DNA of 64,000 nucleotides from Nostoc sp. GT001 (lineage in GTDB: Bacteria > Cyanobacteriota > Cyanobacteriia > Cyanobacteriales > Nostocaceae). A program made the position numbers and the translations under genes. Location of the stretch: positions 5,178,603-5,242,602 of the forward strand of contig NZ_JAUDRJ010000003.1 in the NCBI RefSeq assembly GCF_030382115.1, in the 5' to 3' direction. Under the pieces are notes generated by a model. It ran no database searches and was not told the origin of the DNA. It worked only from the letters and a program-made list of their open reading frames with translations. Shown in pieces: positions 42,922-52,263 of the stretch. The first letter of the stretch is position 1. The number at the start of each line of letters is the position of its first letter.

Positions 42922-44856
42922 TTAAAACGTAAAAGTAGTCCGAAGTACACCTACAGTCGTAGTGTCATTGTTGCTGTTACCTTCTGGGTTAAAGAGAACA
43001 AACGCACCAGGGGTAATGCTGATATTATCGGTAACTTGAAGGCGGTAATAGGCTTCTAAATGGTAAGGAGTCGCCCGATTGTCGCCTGTGGGTGTAAGTT
43101 GAGCAGAACCACCAGTATCACTACGGAAAAGCGGCTGACCAAAAAGAATCCCGGCAGTGTTTCCTGACTTGAATAAATCTCTGAAGTGAACTCCCGCCAT
43201 CCAACTTGTAAATGTGGTGGAAGCATCCACGCTATTTGAAGCAGCATCAACAAATATTGCTGCACCGTAGCCAGATAAGGCTATTTTGGGAGACAATCGC
43301 CATGTTAGCGTACCGCCAACAGAGTTGAGTGTGAGCGGTGTTCCAGTTGCAACCCCTGCTAAAGCACCGATATCACTACTAACTAATCCTGTAGCCAAAA
43401 TATTGATTTCGTGATAACTATGGGCATAGTTTAAACCAATATCCAGAGCAGAACTCGGTTTGAAGGTTAACTGTGTGGCAATAATACTACTACCACTAAA
43501 TAAACCTGCTCCCAAAGGTGTAGTAGAAACTCCTGGTACTGCCTCAGCCGCAGATTTTTCGGGTAAATTAGCATTTACACTGCCGTATAAAGCTCTTAAA
43601 TCCAAATTTGGTGAAATGTTAAAAATAAATCCCGCTGCCGATGCTAAACCAGTACCCGAAGTCCCACCAGAAACCCGTAGCACAGGATTCAAGTTGCCAA
43701 AACGAGAAATTGACTCTTGTCCTTCACCATAAAAAGGCGTAATTACTGGGAAAGCATCTGATGTTTCTGCCGCAGTTCCCGCAAACAAGGTTAATTTATT
43801 AGCGACGGGAAAGACATACAGCAATTTATAAAGCTGAACACTGTTTGCGCCAACACTCGACAAAGTATTGACATTTAACCCCGGAAATTGCGGCTCAAAA
43901 CTGGTACGAGCGCTACTTGCACTTAAAAGTGGCGAAGCTAATCCTAAACTTTGTTGTAAGCTACCCTGTCCATCGGCTCCACCCAAAAAGTTATAGGCTT
44001 GCAATCCAGTAATTAATGAATCTTTACCAGTAAAGCTAGTAGTAAGATTTAACCGCACTCTATTGACTAGGATGATGTTCGGGTCACTATCATTAGGAGC
44101 GCCACCGCTAGCACCAACACCAGCAATAATTACCTCACCATTGAGTTTAGTAGTCGTAGAAAACTGATTTGCTTCTATTTCTGCTGTGCGAGCTTCTACA
44201 GCATCTACTCGACCTCGCAATGTTGCCAATTCTGCCGCAAATTGTTCTTGCAGTTTCTGTAACGTGGCTAAATCTTCTTTTTTGACCAAATCACCAGTTG
44301 CAGTGGCAATTAGTTCGTTAATTCGCTCTAAACAAGCATTTAAGCCAGCAGCAAATTCGTAGCGAGTCATCGCTCGATTACCGCGATAGGTTTGATTGGG
44401 ATAACCTGCGATACAACCATAGCGCTCGACTAAAGATTGGAGTGCCTGAAAAGCCCAATCATTCGGCTGTACATCAGACAATTGGGATACGGATGTTACT
44501 TGTGCAAGTTTGTATGAGTTTGGAGATGAACTTGCAGGTTGTGGTATGATTGGCTGCCACAAATTAACAGCAGAATCTACTTCTATATCTTGAATTTTTT
44601 GCTGTTCATTCAGTAAGGATAAGTTTTTTTGGCTCTCATTAGCTATCAGCAATTTATTGGAGAGATTATTTGTTAAATCGCTTTGATGAGAATCATTTTT
44701 TTGATAGCTGCTGTCATCTTGATTAACAGCTACGTTTTTATCTGCAATTTTTAAACTAGGAAGGGCTTGCACAGGTGATAACCCGATAATTAAACATAAG
44801 AATCCCATCCCACTAGCAGAAGCTAGTAGATATTTTGTCATCATAACTCCCAACAC
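42922..44856 (-). CDS. SLH/OprB-type iron-uptake porin
   Basis: This is a cyanobacterial outer-membrane porin of 644 residues, family of Som/OprB porins sometimes named iron uptake porins. It has a signal peptide, a low-complexity Asn/Ser linker, an SLH domain (DVQPNDWAFQALQSLVERYG through NRAMTRYEFAAGLNACLERI, about 127-180) that ties it to the wall, a coiled coil (about 190-235) and a beta-barrel ending in the typical terminal Phe (LRTTFTF). The frame may start at the ATG 15 bases inside (MTKYLL). Terminator hairpin follows. Substrate may be iron or sugars. Confidence 0.88.
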   Translation of the reverse strand: MLGVMMTKYLLASASGMGFLCLIIGLSPVQALPSLKIADKNVAVNQDDSSYQKNDSHQSDLTNNLSNKLLIANESQKNLSLLNEQQKIQDIEVDSAVNLWQPIIPQPASSSPNSYKLAQVTSVSQLSDVQPNDWAFQALQSLVERYGCIAGYPNQTYRGNRAMTRYEFAAGLNACLERINELIATATGDLVKKEDLATLQKLQEQFAAELATLRGRVDAVEARTAEIEANQFSTTTKLNGEVIIAGVGASGGAPNDSDPNIILVNRVRLNLTTSFTGKDSLITGLQAYNFLGGADGQGSLQQSLGLASPLLSASSARTSFEPQFPGLNVNTLSSVGANSVQLYKLLYVFPVANKLTLFAGTAAETSDAFPVITPFYGEGQESISRFGNLNPVLRVSGGTSGTGLASAAGFIFNISPNLDLRALYGSVNANLPEKSAAEAVPGVSTTPLGAGLFSGSSIIATQLTFKPSSALDIGLNYAHSYHEINILATGLVSSDIGALAGVATGTPLTLNSVGGTLTWRLSPKIALSGYGAAIFVDAASNSVDASTTFTSWMAGVHFRDLFKSGNTAGILFGQPLFRSDTGGSAQLTPTGDNRATPYHLEAYYRLQVTDNISITPGAFVLFNPEGNSNNDTTTVGVLRTTFTF

Positions 44857-45391
44857 CTATAAAATAGTGAAAAAATTGATTGCGATTTTAAAATTGATTG
44901 ATAAGTAAATTTAAAGTAGATTTAGCAAGAGAGTCTTGTTAACTTTAAATTTTGGATCTCAGGATTTTTTCCGAGTTGACTTATCAAAACATCAGCTTAT
45001 ATCGCAAGTATTAAATTATAGTAAATACTATTTTTGGAGAGAATTAACAATACATCATATTGATAGTTTTTATAATTACGATAGTAATCCTAAATGGTTT
45101 TTGAGCAATGGATTACGTAAAATGCTTGATTCATAAGCCTTCTGAATTTTCTCTGTTCAAATATAAATGCGATTGCTATATTGGCAAAATAATAATTTAC
45201 ATAAGTCTGATTTTGTGATAGTGAATATAGGTATTGAGCCGAAAATTTCGGCTCAATACCTAACAAAGAATAATTTACTCAAAAAAAATTAAGAGACTGC
45301 GATCGCTGCTCAATTTGGGTGTAGGCTAAGATTCGGCAAGAAAACAGCATATTGTAGTCCACGATTTTTCTGATTGAGATATTTCAAGTAT
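44857..45391. other. intergenic region with a perfect hairpin
   Basis: Over 500 bases without a convincing gene; a 66-codon plus frame at 44936-45136 lacks support. A perfect 16-base-arm palindrome (45229-45261, AGGTATTGAGCCGAAA) lies at the far end and probably terminates transcripts. Confidence 0.5.
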
Positions 45392-45934
45392 TCAATCCCA
45401 CCAATAGGCAACAACCACCGCATCACAATCCTGGTGAACATCCTCACCCCATAACGCCCCTTCCAATCTAGTTCTCAGTCGCCGCTTAAGCCGCAAACCG
45501 TAATCTTCATTCGTGCCATCACTTACCTCTACTGAATCAGCTCGCCACTTTTTGCCCAAGTCTAAAAGCTCAGACACTTTTGTATCTTGGTTCTCTGTCA
45601 AGATGTATAACGTATCAGCTGGATAAGCAATGAAATGGATGATGCTGGTTTCAGGCATGGGACGATAGTTTGCCATTGCAAGCAGGGTATCGACCATACC
45701 ACCAAAGCTTAAGCCGTTTTCATCTGGTGCAAAGATTGGTTTTGTGAACAGAAAGCTTGACCATAAATTTCTGTGGTTGGAAAGGTCAGTAATTACCTCT
45801 TCGCCATCAAACTCATTAAAACGACGCTGCCAAACCAAGCCAGCGAAGAGTTCTTGAGGAGAATAGGATTCCGCAATCGATTGGATTTTGCCCAAATCAA
45901 GCATCATATTGACGGTAAGTAATATTTTTAACAA
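45392..45934 (-). CDS. protein of unknown function, 180 residues
   Basis: This is a soluble protein without a recognised domain, rich in ordinary secondary-structure residues (for example LFAGLVWQRRFNEFDGEEVI and MPETSIIHFIAYPADTLYIL). It ends in YWWD. The frame begins MLKILL, with a second ATG pair at 45907 that may be the true start. It stands alone between two intergenic hairpins. Real gene likely; function unknown. Confidence 0.6.
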   Translation of the reverse strand: MLKILLTVNMMLDLGKIQSIAESYSPQELFAGLVWQRRFNEFDGEEVITDLSNHRNLWSSFLFTKPIFAPDENGLSFGGMVDTLLAMANYRPMPETSIIHFIAYPADTLYILTENQDTKVSELLDLGKKWRADSVEVSDGTNEDYGLRLKRRLRTRLEGALWGEDVHQDCDAVVVAYWWD

Positions 45935-46140
45935 AACATTTGTAACTACCCTTGCAGTTTATTTACCCAGTGCCTGCTATTCTTATAGTTACTTCGGTCT
46001 GTCATAGCAGATAGATTATCCTCGATAATGTTTTTATTTGTGAGCGCTCATATACCATCGTGGTAATATGGGTGCTTTTACTTTATCGCTCCTGGCAAGA
46101 ATCCGGTTTAATTTTGAGAAGATGTCTGGTGTTTGGTACA

Positions 46141-46887
46141 CTAAGCTGACACTGAAGCTTTAACTTGACCAAAACGGCGATCGCGATTTTGGTAGCTCAA
46201 CAAAGCTTGATGAAATGCTTCTCTATTAAAATCTGGCCAAAGAATATCGGTGAAATACATTTCTGTATACGCCATTTGCCACAAAAGAAAATTACTCAAC
46301 CGCATCTCACCGCTAGTACGAATCAGCAAATCGGGTTCTGGAGTATCTGCTGTATAGAGGTGTTGTTCTACAAGACTTTCATTCACTTGTTCCGCGCTGA
46401 GTTCGCCCTGTTCCACGAGTTGAGCTACTTGACGACAAACTCTGGTAATTTCGTTGCGGCTACCGTAGTTGACTGCAACAGTAAAGTGGATTGCTTGATT
46501 GTTCAACGTCTCTGCCATTGAACGCTCCATTTCCGTTTGTAGAGACTTGGGTAAAGCTGATAAATCTCCAATAAAGGAGATTCGCACTCCTTCTTGATGC
46601 ATCTGAGCCAACTCGCGGTGTAGTAATCGCTCAAACAAATGCATCAGAAAATCTACTTCTTCAACGGGACGCTGCCAATTTTCTGTTGAGAAAGCATAGG
46701 CTGTCAACGCTTTGACTCCCCAATCCTTGCAGCAACGCAATAGTTCTTTAAGCGTTTTTGCTCCTTGGCGATGTCCAGCAATGCGCGGTAATCCTCGACT
46801 GGTTGCCCATCGTCCGTTACCATCCATAATGACGGCGATATGTTGGGGTATTTTTTGCGGGTTTAAATCGGTGGGTAATTTTGTCAT
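46141..46887 (-). CDS. uppS: undecaprenyl pyrophosphate synthase (isoprenyl transferase)
   Basis: This cis-prenyltransferase makes the C55 lipid carrier for cell-wall and glycan synthesis. Markers are [12 protein letters not shown] with the catalytic Asp (D22), [30 protein letters not shown], and the C-terminal [20 protein letters not shown]. Length 248 residues is normal. It follows the ferritin-like gene by only 21 bases, so the two are probably co-transcribed. Confidence 0.95.
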   Translation of the reverse strand: MTKLPTDLNPQKIPQHIAVIMDGNGRWATSRGLPRIAGHRQGAKTLKELLRCCKDWGVKALTAYAFSTENWQRPVEEVDFLMHLFERLLHRELAQMHQEGVRISFIGDLSALPKSLQTEMERSMAETLNNQAIHFTVAVNYGSRNEITRVCRQVAQLVEQGELSAEQVNESLVEQHLYTADTPEPDLLIRTSGEMRLSNFLLWQMAYTEMYFTDILWPDFNREAFHQALLSYQNRDRRFGQVKASVSA

Positions 46888-46908
46888 TTGTTCTTTGTGA
46901 TGTTGTTA

Positions 46909-47850
46909 TTACTGATGATTTATTTCAAATAAATCTTGCAAATATTTTGGTGTAAGGGTGTTGTTCCAACTCCACAGGCGATGCATTGTGTAAGTGAAGG
47001 TGAAGAGGAGAGTTGTTTTGTTGGTTAATGACCAAGCATTCCAGTTGAGTGTACCCATCATGCGGCGGAGAGTACGCATGAGGTTGTTACGCTGATAGTT
47101 TGGCGATCGCGTTTTGATTAGGGTGCGTCCAATTCGCATCAACCCAGTATCAGGGAAAGCCCAGACTCCAAACCCCCAGAATTTGGTCATGTGGTTGATT
47201 TCATCCTGCGCTAATTCCTCTAGAACATCCTGGAGTGCGCCAGTGGTGTGAGCCATCAACCAAATATAAAGACAGGTTGCACCGTATTCTGTGGCAATGC
47301 GGTGTAAACCGTGGCGATATAAATCTTCGTGAGGGTCATCTGTGGGAAGATAGCTTCTAACAATCCGAAGTTTTGGGGTAATTTTCTCGCCTGTTAATTG
47401 GGTGTAGATTTTGATTAATGCAGGTGTGTGCTGACGTTCTTCCTTTTCCCACAAACCAAGTTCTAGCAATTCGCCATCTTTACCGACAGTTCCACCAACA
47501 AATCGAGCCATTTGAGGATGCAATTTTTCTAAATACTGGCGACTGGTTTGGGTATAGCCGCGAATGGGTGCTTCTGTATCCATCGCACCTATCAATATAG
47601 ATAAAAATACCTCTGCGTCTAAGCCGATAATTTGATTGCGATTAATCGTCTGCCAATCGATGAGTTTCCAGGGACGCGGTTGGGGATTGGCAAACTGTAT
47701 AGATAAATCTTGCAGGCGATCGTGTAGTTTTTCGACTGCAATATATTTGTCTATGAGGGAACGAATGCGGCGCTGTGTTTGTAAGTAATGAGGACTGGGA
47801 TAGCTTTGACTTACTAAGTCTTCTGTGATTGGGTTGAGGATGTTAAGCAT
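46909..47850 (-). CDS. ferritin-like di-iron protein
   Basis: This helical protein of 313 residues carries the four-helix di-iron signature E93, E138-x-x-H141, E188, E217-x-x-H220 (MDTEAPIRGYT, EERQHTPAL, ATEYGATCLYIW, DEINHMTKFWGF). That pattern fits ferritin-like oxygenases and acyl-ACP-type desaturases. It is cytoplasmic, lacking a signal peptide. It is directly upstream of uppS. An oxygen-dependent oxidation of a lipid or other substrate is plausible, but the substrate is unknown. Confidence 0.75.
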   Translation of the reverse strand: MLNILNPITEDLVSQSYPSPHYLQTQRRIRSLIDKYIAVEKLHDRLQDLSIQFANPQPRPWKLIDWQTINRNQIIGLDAEVFLSILIGAMDTEAPIRGYTQTSRQYLEKLHPQMARFVGGTVGKDGELLELGLWEKEERQHTPALIKIYTQLTGEKITPKLRIVRSYLPTDDPHEDLYRHGLHRIATEYGATCLYIWLMAHTTGALQDVLEELAQDEINHMTKFWGFGVWAFPDTGLMRIGRTLIKTRSPNYQRNNLMRTLRRMMGTLNWNAWSLTNKTTLLFTFTYTMHRLWSWNNTLTPKYLQDLFEINHQ

Positions 47851-48011
47851 ATTTTTATACTTAAATTTTTATCTCTATGCCCAATAGCCTAAGCGATCGC
47901 ACTTTGTTCTGTCAGTCGGCTGAAGTCGGCAGTTTTATCTGATGCAGTTGCAAAAGTCGGGGAAAAAGCCTTTAGTGTAGTATATATGTATTGTATACAG
48001 GTTTATCAAGT

Positions 48012-48926
48012 ATGAAGGTCTACGATATATACTCAAAGCGTCAAAAAAGACTTATGGGAGAATTCCTTGATGTTTATGAATATGACTATATCTCTAAAGA
48101 GCTTCGCGTACAGATTATTCATATTATTAACGATACTATAGGCAATCCCGATCATCCAAATAACTTAAAGAGCTTCCAAAATATTTACAAGATTTTATGC
48201 CGTGAATATGGCATCTTTTCGCTACAAGAACATAGAAAAAGTTCTATTAGCGATGTATTGAATTTTATGTTAAAAACCGATGATATAGAACAGGTTATTG
48301 ATGTAGTAGAATTAATATTTACCTATATTAATAGTCCCTATATGCGAGACATACACTATATAAGATATCATCCAGAAATTTCACCTACTGAAGCAATTGA
48401 AACATTAAATTATAGATTTAGAGAACACGGGGTAGGCTATCAATATGAGTCAGGTGAAATTATCAGAGTTGATTCTCAGATCATCCATGCTGAGGCAGTT
48501 AAGCCAGTTTTGCATTTGCTAAGTGATACACGATTTCAAGGAGCGAATGAGGAATTTTTGAAAGCACACGAACATTATCGGCACGAGCGATACAAGGAAT
48601 GCCTTGTTGAATGCCTCAAAGCTTTCGAGAGTACTATGAAAACTATTTGTGATATTCAAGGCTGGACTTATCAACCTGGAGATACGGCGAAAAATCTGAT
48701 TAATCTTTGCTTCCAGAATAATCTGATTCCTACTTACTTACAAACCCAAGTTACCTCACTCAAGTCAAGTCTGGAAAGTGGAGTTCCTACTATGAGAAAT
48801 AAAAATGCAGGTCATGGTCAAGGTTCTCAGCCACTTACTGTCCCACAACACTTTGCTGCTTACCAGCTTCACATGACGGCAAGCACAATTCTATTTTTGC
48901 TAGAAGCAGAGAAGGCGCTACCTTAA
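48012..48926 (+). CDS. STM4504/CBY_0614-type AbiJ/HEPN-like protein
   Basis: This protein of 304 residues resembles the STM4504/CBY_0614 group, related to abortive-infection proteins. The N-terminus MKVYDIYSKRQKRLMGEFLD is characteristic. The C-terminal part is HEPN/Abi-C-like and ends with the catalytic-type motif RNKNAGHGQG (R262...H268), typical of HEPN RNases (R-x4-6-H). The frame begins at a TTG at 47991; the ATG at 48012 is preferred. It opens the accessory region with Uma2 and STAND genes, supporting a defence role. Activity is inferred from motif only. Confidence 0.75.
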   Translation: MKVYDIYSKRQKRLMGEFLDVYEYDYISKELRVQIIHIINDTIGNPDHPNNLKSFQNIYKILCREYGIFSLQEHRKSSISDVLNFMLKTDDIEQVIDVVELIFTYINSPYMRDIHYIRYHPEISPTEAIETLNYRFREHGVGYQYESGEIIRVDSQIIHAEAVKPVLHLLSDTRFQGANEEFLKAHEHYRHERYKECLVECLKAFESTMKTICDIQGWTYQPGDTAKNLINLCFQNNLIPTYLQTQVTSLKSSLESGVPTMRNKNAGHGQGSQPLTVPQHFAAYQLHMTASTILFLLEAEKALP

Positions 48927-48940
48927 AGCTAATACTTTAC

Positions 48941-49618
48941 TTATTCTGTCAACTCCCCAAATTGCTGACGATAACGCTCAAGTTGTTTTTGCGCTAACTC
49001 CAACTGCTCTTCTGGAGTTTGATAGCGCTTTCTTTGTTGGTCATACCAATACAAAACCTGACGCTGGATATTACCAGAGACGTATTGCCCTCTACCAATT
49101 CCCAAACCAATTTCTGGCATCCAAAAAGGTTCACCAATTTGCAATTGATAACTACCATCTACTAAACGATAAACTTCAAAAGGTTGATGGCGATCGCGTT
49201 GCCAATACTCTGGATTATAAATAATGTAATATAGTACACCTAACTTGGCATAAGTGTCTAATTTTTTGTCGTATTCTCCACCCGGAGTTAAGGAGACAAT
49301 TTCTAAAGCCAGGATAGGCACAATGTTGTTTTCTTCCCAAACAACATAGCTTTTACGAGATTTGCCTTCCTTGCGGCGTTCTACACCTAAGCTCAAAAAT
49401 CCGTCGGGTACAATTGGCACAAGTGGACTAACCCCTGTGGTATGGTAAACGCCCATATCCACACTGAAAAACCAGTCATTACGGTTTACCCAAATGTATT
49501 GCAGTAAGAAGAGAAGCAGGTTAGGAATAAAGTTCTGGTCTTCGTTATCCACAGGGGTATCGTCTGAACAAGGAAGTTCAGCACTGCTAGGCAATTGGCG
49601 GGGGTCTGATTTCACCAT
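48941..49618 (-). CDS. Uma2-family endonuclease-like protein
   Basis: This is a protein of 225 residues, paralogue of the gene at 41531-42235. It has the same N-terminal pattern (PSSAELPCSDDTPVDNE), PDGFLSLGVERR, ILALEIVSLTPGGEYDKK with the catalytic-type Glu/Lys, and WMPEIGLGIGRG. It is convergent with the AbiJ-like gene, with 14 bases between. Confidence 0.83.
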   Translation of the reverse strand: MVKSDPRQLPSSAELPCSDDTPVDNEDQNFIPNLLLFLLQYIWVNRNDWFFSVDMGVYHTTGVSPLVPIVPDGFLSLGVERRKEGKSRKSYVVWEENNIVPILALEIVSLTPGGEYDKKLDTYAKLGVLYYIIYNPEYWQRDRHQPFEVYRLVDGSYQLQIGEPFWMPEIGLGIGRGQYVSGNIQRQVLYWYDQQRKRYQTPEEQLELAQKQLERYRQQFGELTE

Positions 49619-49796
49619 AAGTAATGATGGTGCTGGAATGACCTAATGATTTGTATTTTATTAGATGAGAAAGCTTTATTCGGAAAAGTCGGGAAAAAAG
49701 TCGGGTTTACAGAATCTTATCGGAAAACTCCAGCAATATAACTGTAGAGTAATTTATAGTTGTCCTTAAAATCTGAACTATCCTTGTCGTTACCCA

Positions 49797-52205
49797 ATGG
49801 ACGCTGAAGCAGCATTAGCATGGTTAGACGCCATAATTCCTCCTCAGACTGGGGAACGGTTGAGCGATTTGCAAAAAGTGATTCTTGTGCAAGTTTGGTT
49901 GGGTAGAAAATACTTGGATATCGCTCATGCTTACGGTTGTACGGAAGGACACGCCAAGGATGCTGGTTCTCAGTTATGGAAGCTGCTTTCTAAAGTATTG
50001 CGAGAAAAGATTACCAAAAGTAATTGTCGCGCTACTTTAGAGCGAGTTCTGAGAAAAACTTCTGCGATATCAAGTCTGATTGATTACTCCAGATCGCCCC
50101 AACCTACCCCAAAACTAGAGGATACCAATTTTATTGGACGAACAGAAGCGATCGCTCACCTGAATACTTTGGTAAATCAAGGATCAAAAGTCATTGTTAT
50201 CCAAGGTGAGGGAGGCTTAGGCAAAACTACTCTAGCGCAGCAATATCTGCAAACTCAGGGGTTTGACTTGGTTTTGGAACTGCTGATGGCGAAGGAAACG
50301 CAGAATATCACCCCCGCTGAACGAGTTGTAGAGGAATGGCTCAAACAAGATTTTGACGAAGAACCTGGGGTAGAATTTGGGGTAACTTTGGCGCGACTCA
50401 AGCGCCAACTCCACAATCGGCGCATTGGGGTGTTAATTGATAATCTTGAACCTGCATTAGATCGACAAGGTGCGTTAATTGCTTCTCACCGCAACTATGT
50501 AGAACTATTGCGTGTTTTAACTGATGCCAGGGTGCAATCTGTTACCTTGATTACTAGCCGCGATCGCCTTTGTGAACCTGGGTTGAATGTGAATCACTAT
50601 CGGCTTCCTGGTTTAGATGAAAGCGCATGGCAACAGTTTTTTCGCAACCGTGGGTTAACTATCAACTCGCCAACCTTGCAAATCATGCATCGCACTTATG
50701 GCGGTAATGCTAAAGCAATGGGAATTCTCTGCGGTTCAATTCAGGAGGATTTTGATGGTGATATGGCTCTTTATTGGCAAGAAAATCATGCCGATCCGTT
50801 AGCCGCAACCGACTTAAAAAATTTGGCGGTTAGTCAAATCAATCGTTTGCAAACTCTTGACCCTCAAGCATATCGCTTACTTTGCCGTTTGGGATGTTAT
50901 CGTTACCAAGATATGCCCACCATTTCATCACCAGGATTGTTTTGTTTACTGTGGGATGTTCCAGCCGAGCAACATCGCCAAATCATCGCCTCCTTGAGAA
51001 ATCGGTCTTTGGTGGAGTGCGATAAAGGTGAATACTGGTTGCATCCCGTGATTCAAAAAGAAGCGATCGCGCGTTTACGCCTCACCGATGAATGGCAAAT
51101 TGCCAACCACAAAGCCGCAGAATTTTGGACAATTAGTGTTAAACAAATTGAAACTTTTAAAGATGCTTTGCAAGCTCTAGAAGCATATTATCACTACATA
51201 GAAATTCATGACTTTGAGTTGGCGGGTAAGGTCATTTTAAAAAGCCGAAATAATCAATGGCAGCAGTTTTTACCTCTTGGTAGCACATTGTATCGGATGG
51301 GTTTAATTCAACCGATACTTGCGGCAATTGAGCGAGTTGTTAACAATCTAGAAGATGACCAAAATCTCAGCGAACTTTATAATATATTAGGCGATTTGTA
51401 TTGGATAACAGGTAAAATTAGTCAAGCGATCGCTTGTCAAGAAAAGACTATTACACTCGCAACCCAAGCACTCAAATCACTTGTACTTCAGCCAGAAAAT
51501 AAACATACAGTTTACTATCTGAGGATGCTAGAGGTAGATTCTTTATTAAGTATTGGTCTTTACAAAATAGATTTGTGGGAACTAGAGGCAGCCGCCAAAT
51601 TATTTCAACAAGTAATTTACTTAGCTCAAAATACTGAACATCATCGCTGGGCAGAGAAAGCTTCAGTTTGTTTAGCTTTGGTGTATTCTTATTTAGGTTT
51701 GCCTGATGCCTCGTCTGCATTAGCAGATGTAGCTTATCAAAATATTACGAACGAAAAACTGATAGAACAGACTGGTAGATTTGTCTATTTTATGCAAATT
51801 TTAGGTCAAACCTACGTCAATTTAGGCGAATTTTCTCAGGCAAATCAGATATTCCACCAAGCTTTGACTTTTGCTGAAGAAAGTCACTATATGCAGGTAA
51901 AAGCAAAAACACTCAATGGTTTAGCAGAAATCCATCGGCAACAAACAGATTTTGCATTAGCTATTGCGAATCATACAGAAGCAATCGAACTTTTGGATAA
52001 AATAGGCGCTAAATGCGATCTGGCTGAAGCTTATTTTCAATTGGGTTTAACTAATCAAAGGATGTCAAAATCTGATGAAAGTCAAATAAATTTTGATCGA
52101 GCAATTCAGCTATTTACTGAAATTAAAGCACCAAAACAAGTTGAAAAAGTTTTAAAGTGTGCTACTCATATCTGTGTCACCAGTCGGAGATTGGAAATGA
52201 GGTAA
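49797..52205 (+). CDS. STAND ATPase: vMAP-HTH, NB-ARC, TPR
   Basis: This is a signal-transduction ATPase of 802 residues. The N-terminal 90 residues resemble the HTH domain of vWA-MoxR-associated proteins (LVQVWLGRKYLDIAHAYGCT, LWKLLSKVLREKITKSN). The NB-ARC ATPase follows with P-loop VIVIQGEGGLGKTT (about 136-149) and Walker B IGVLIDNLEPALD. The C-terminus is TPR (residues about 520-790). Such STAND proteins are oligomerising switches in regulation, cell death or phage defence. Neighbours are an AbiJ-like and Uma2 genes and injection-system genes, so a defence or control role is possible. Confidence 0.8.
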   Translation: MDAEAALAWLDAIIPPQTGERLSDLQKVILVQVWLGRKYLDIAHAYGCTEGHAKDAGSQLWKLLSKVLREKITKSNCRATLERVLRKTSAISSLIDYSRSPQPTPKLEDTNFIGRTEAIAHLNTLVNQGSKVIVIQGEGGLGKTTLAQQYLQTQGFDLVLELLMAKETQNITPAERVVEEWLKQDFDEEPGVEFGVTLARLKRQLHNRRIGVLIDNLEPALDRQGALIASHRNYVELLRVLTDARVQSVTLITSRDRLCEPGLNVNHYRLPGLDESAWQQFFRNRGLTINSPTLQIMHRTYGGNAKAMGILCGSIQEDFDGDMALYWQENHADPLAATDLKNLAVSQINRLQTLDPQAYRLLCRLGCYRYQDMPTISSPGLFCLLWDVPAEQHRQIIASLRNRSLVECDKGEYWLHPVIQKEAIARLRLTDEWQIANHKAAEFWTISVKQIETFKDALQALEAYYHYIEIHDFELAGKVILKSRNNQWQQFLPLGSTLYRMGLIQPILAAIERVVNNLEDDQNLSELYNILGDLYWITGKISQAIACQEKTITLATQALKSLVLQPENKHTVYYLRMLEVDSLLSIGLYKIDLWELEAAAKLFQQVIYLAQNTEHHRWAEKASVCLALVYSYLGLPDASSALADVAYQNITNEKLIEQTGRFVYFMQILGQTYVNLGEFSQANQIFHQALTFAEESHYMQVKAKTLNGLAEIHRQQTDFALAIANHTEAIELLDKIGAKCDLAEAYFQLGLTNQRMSKSDESQINFDRAIQLFTEIKAPKQVEKVLKCATHICVTSRRLEMR

Positions 52206-52263
52206 AATCTTTGGTTTAGAAACGGTTCTGCAAACAAATCAAAGTAAATAATTAAAAGTTGAC

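Noticed and set aside
44936..45136. 66-codon plus-strand ORF upstream of the porin gene
   Set aside because: No SD, no neighbours in the same direction and no recognisable features; cannot be supported.
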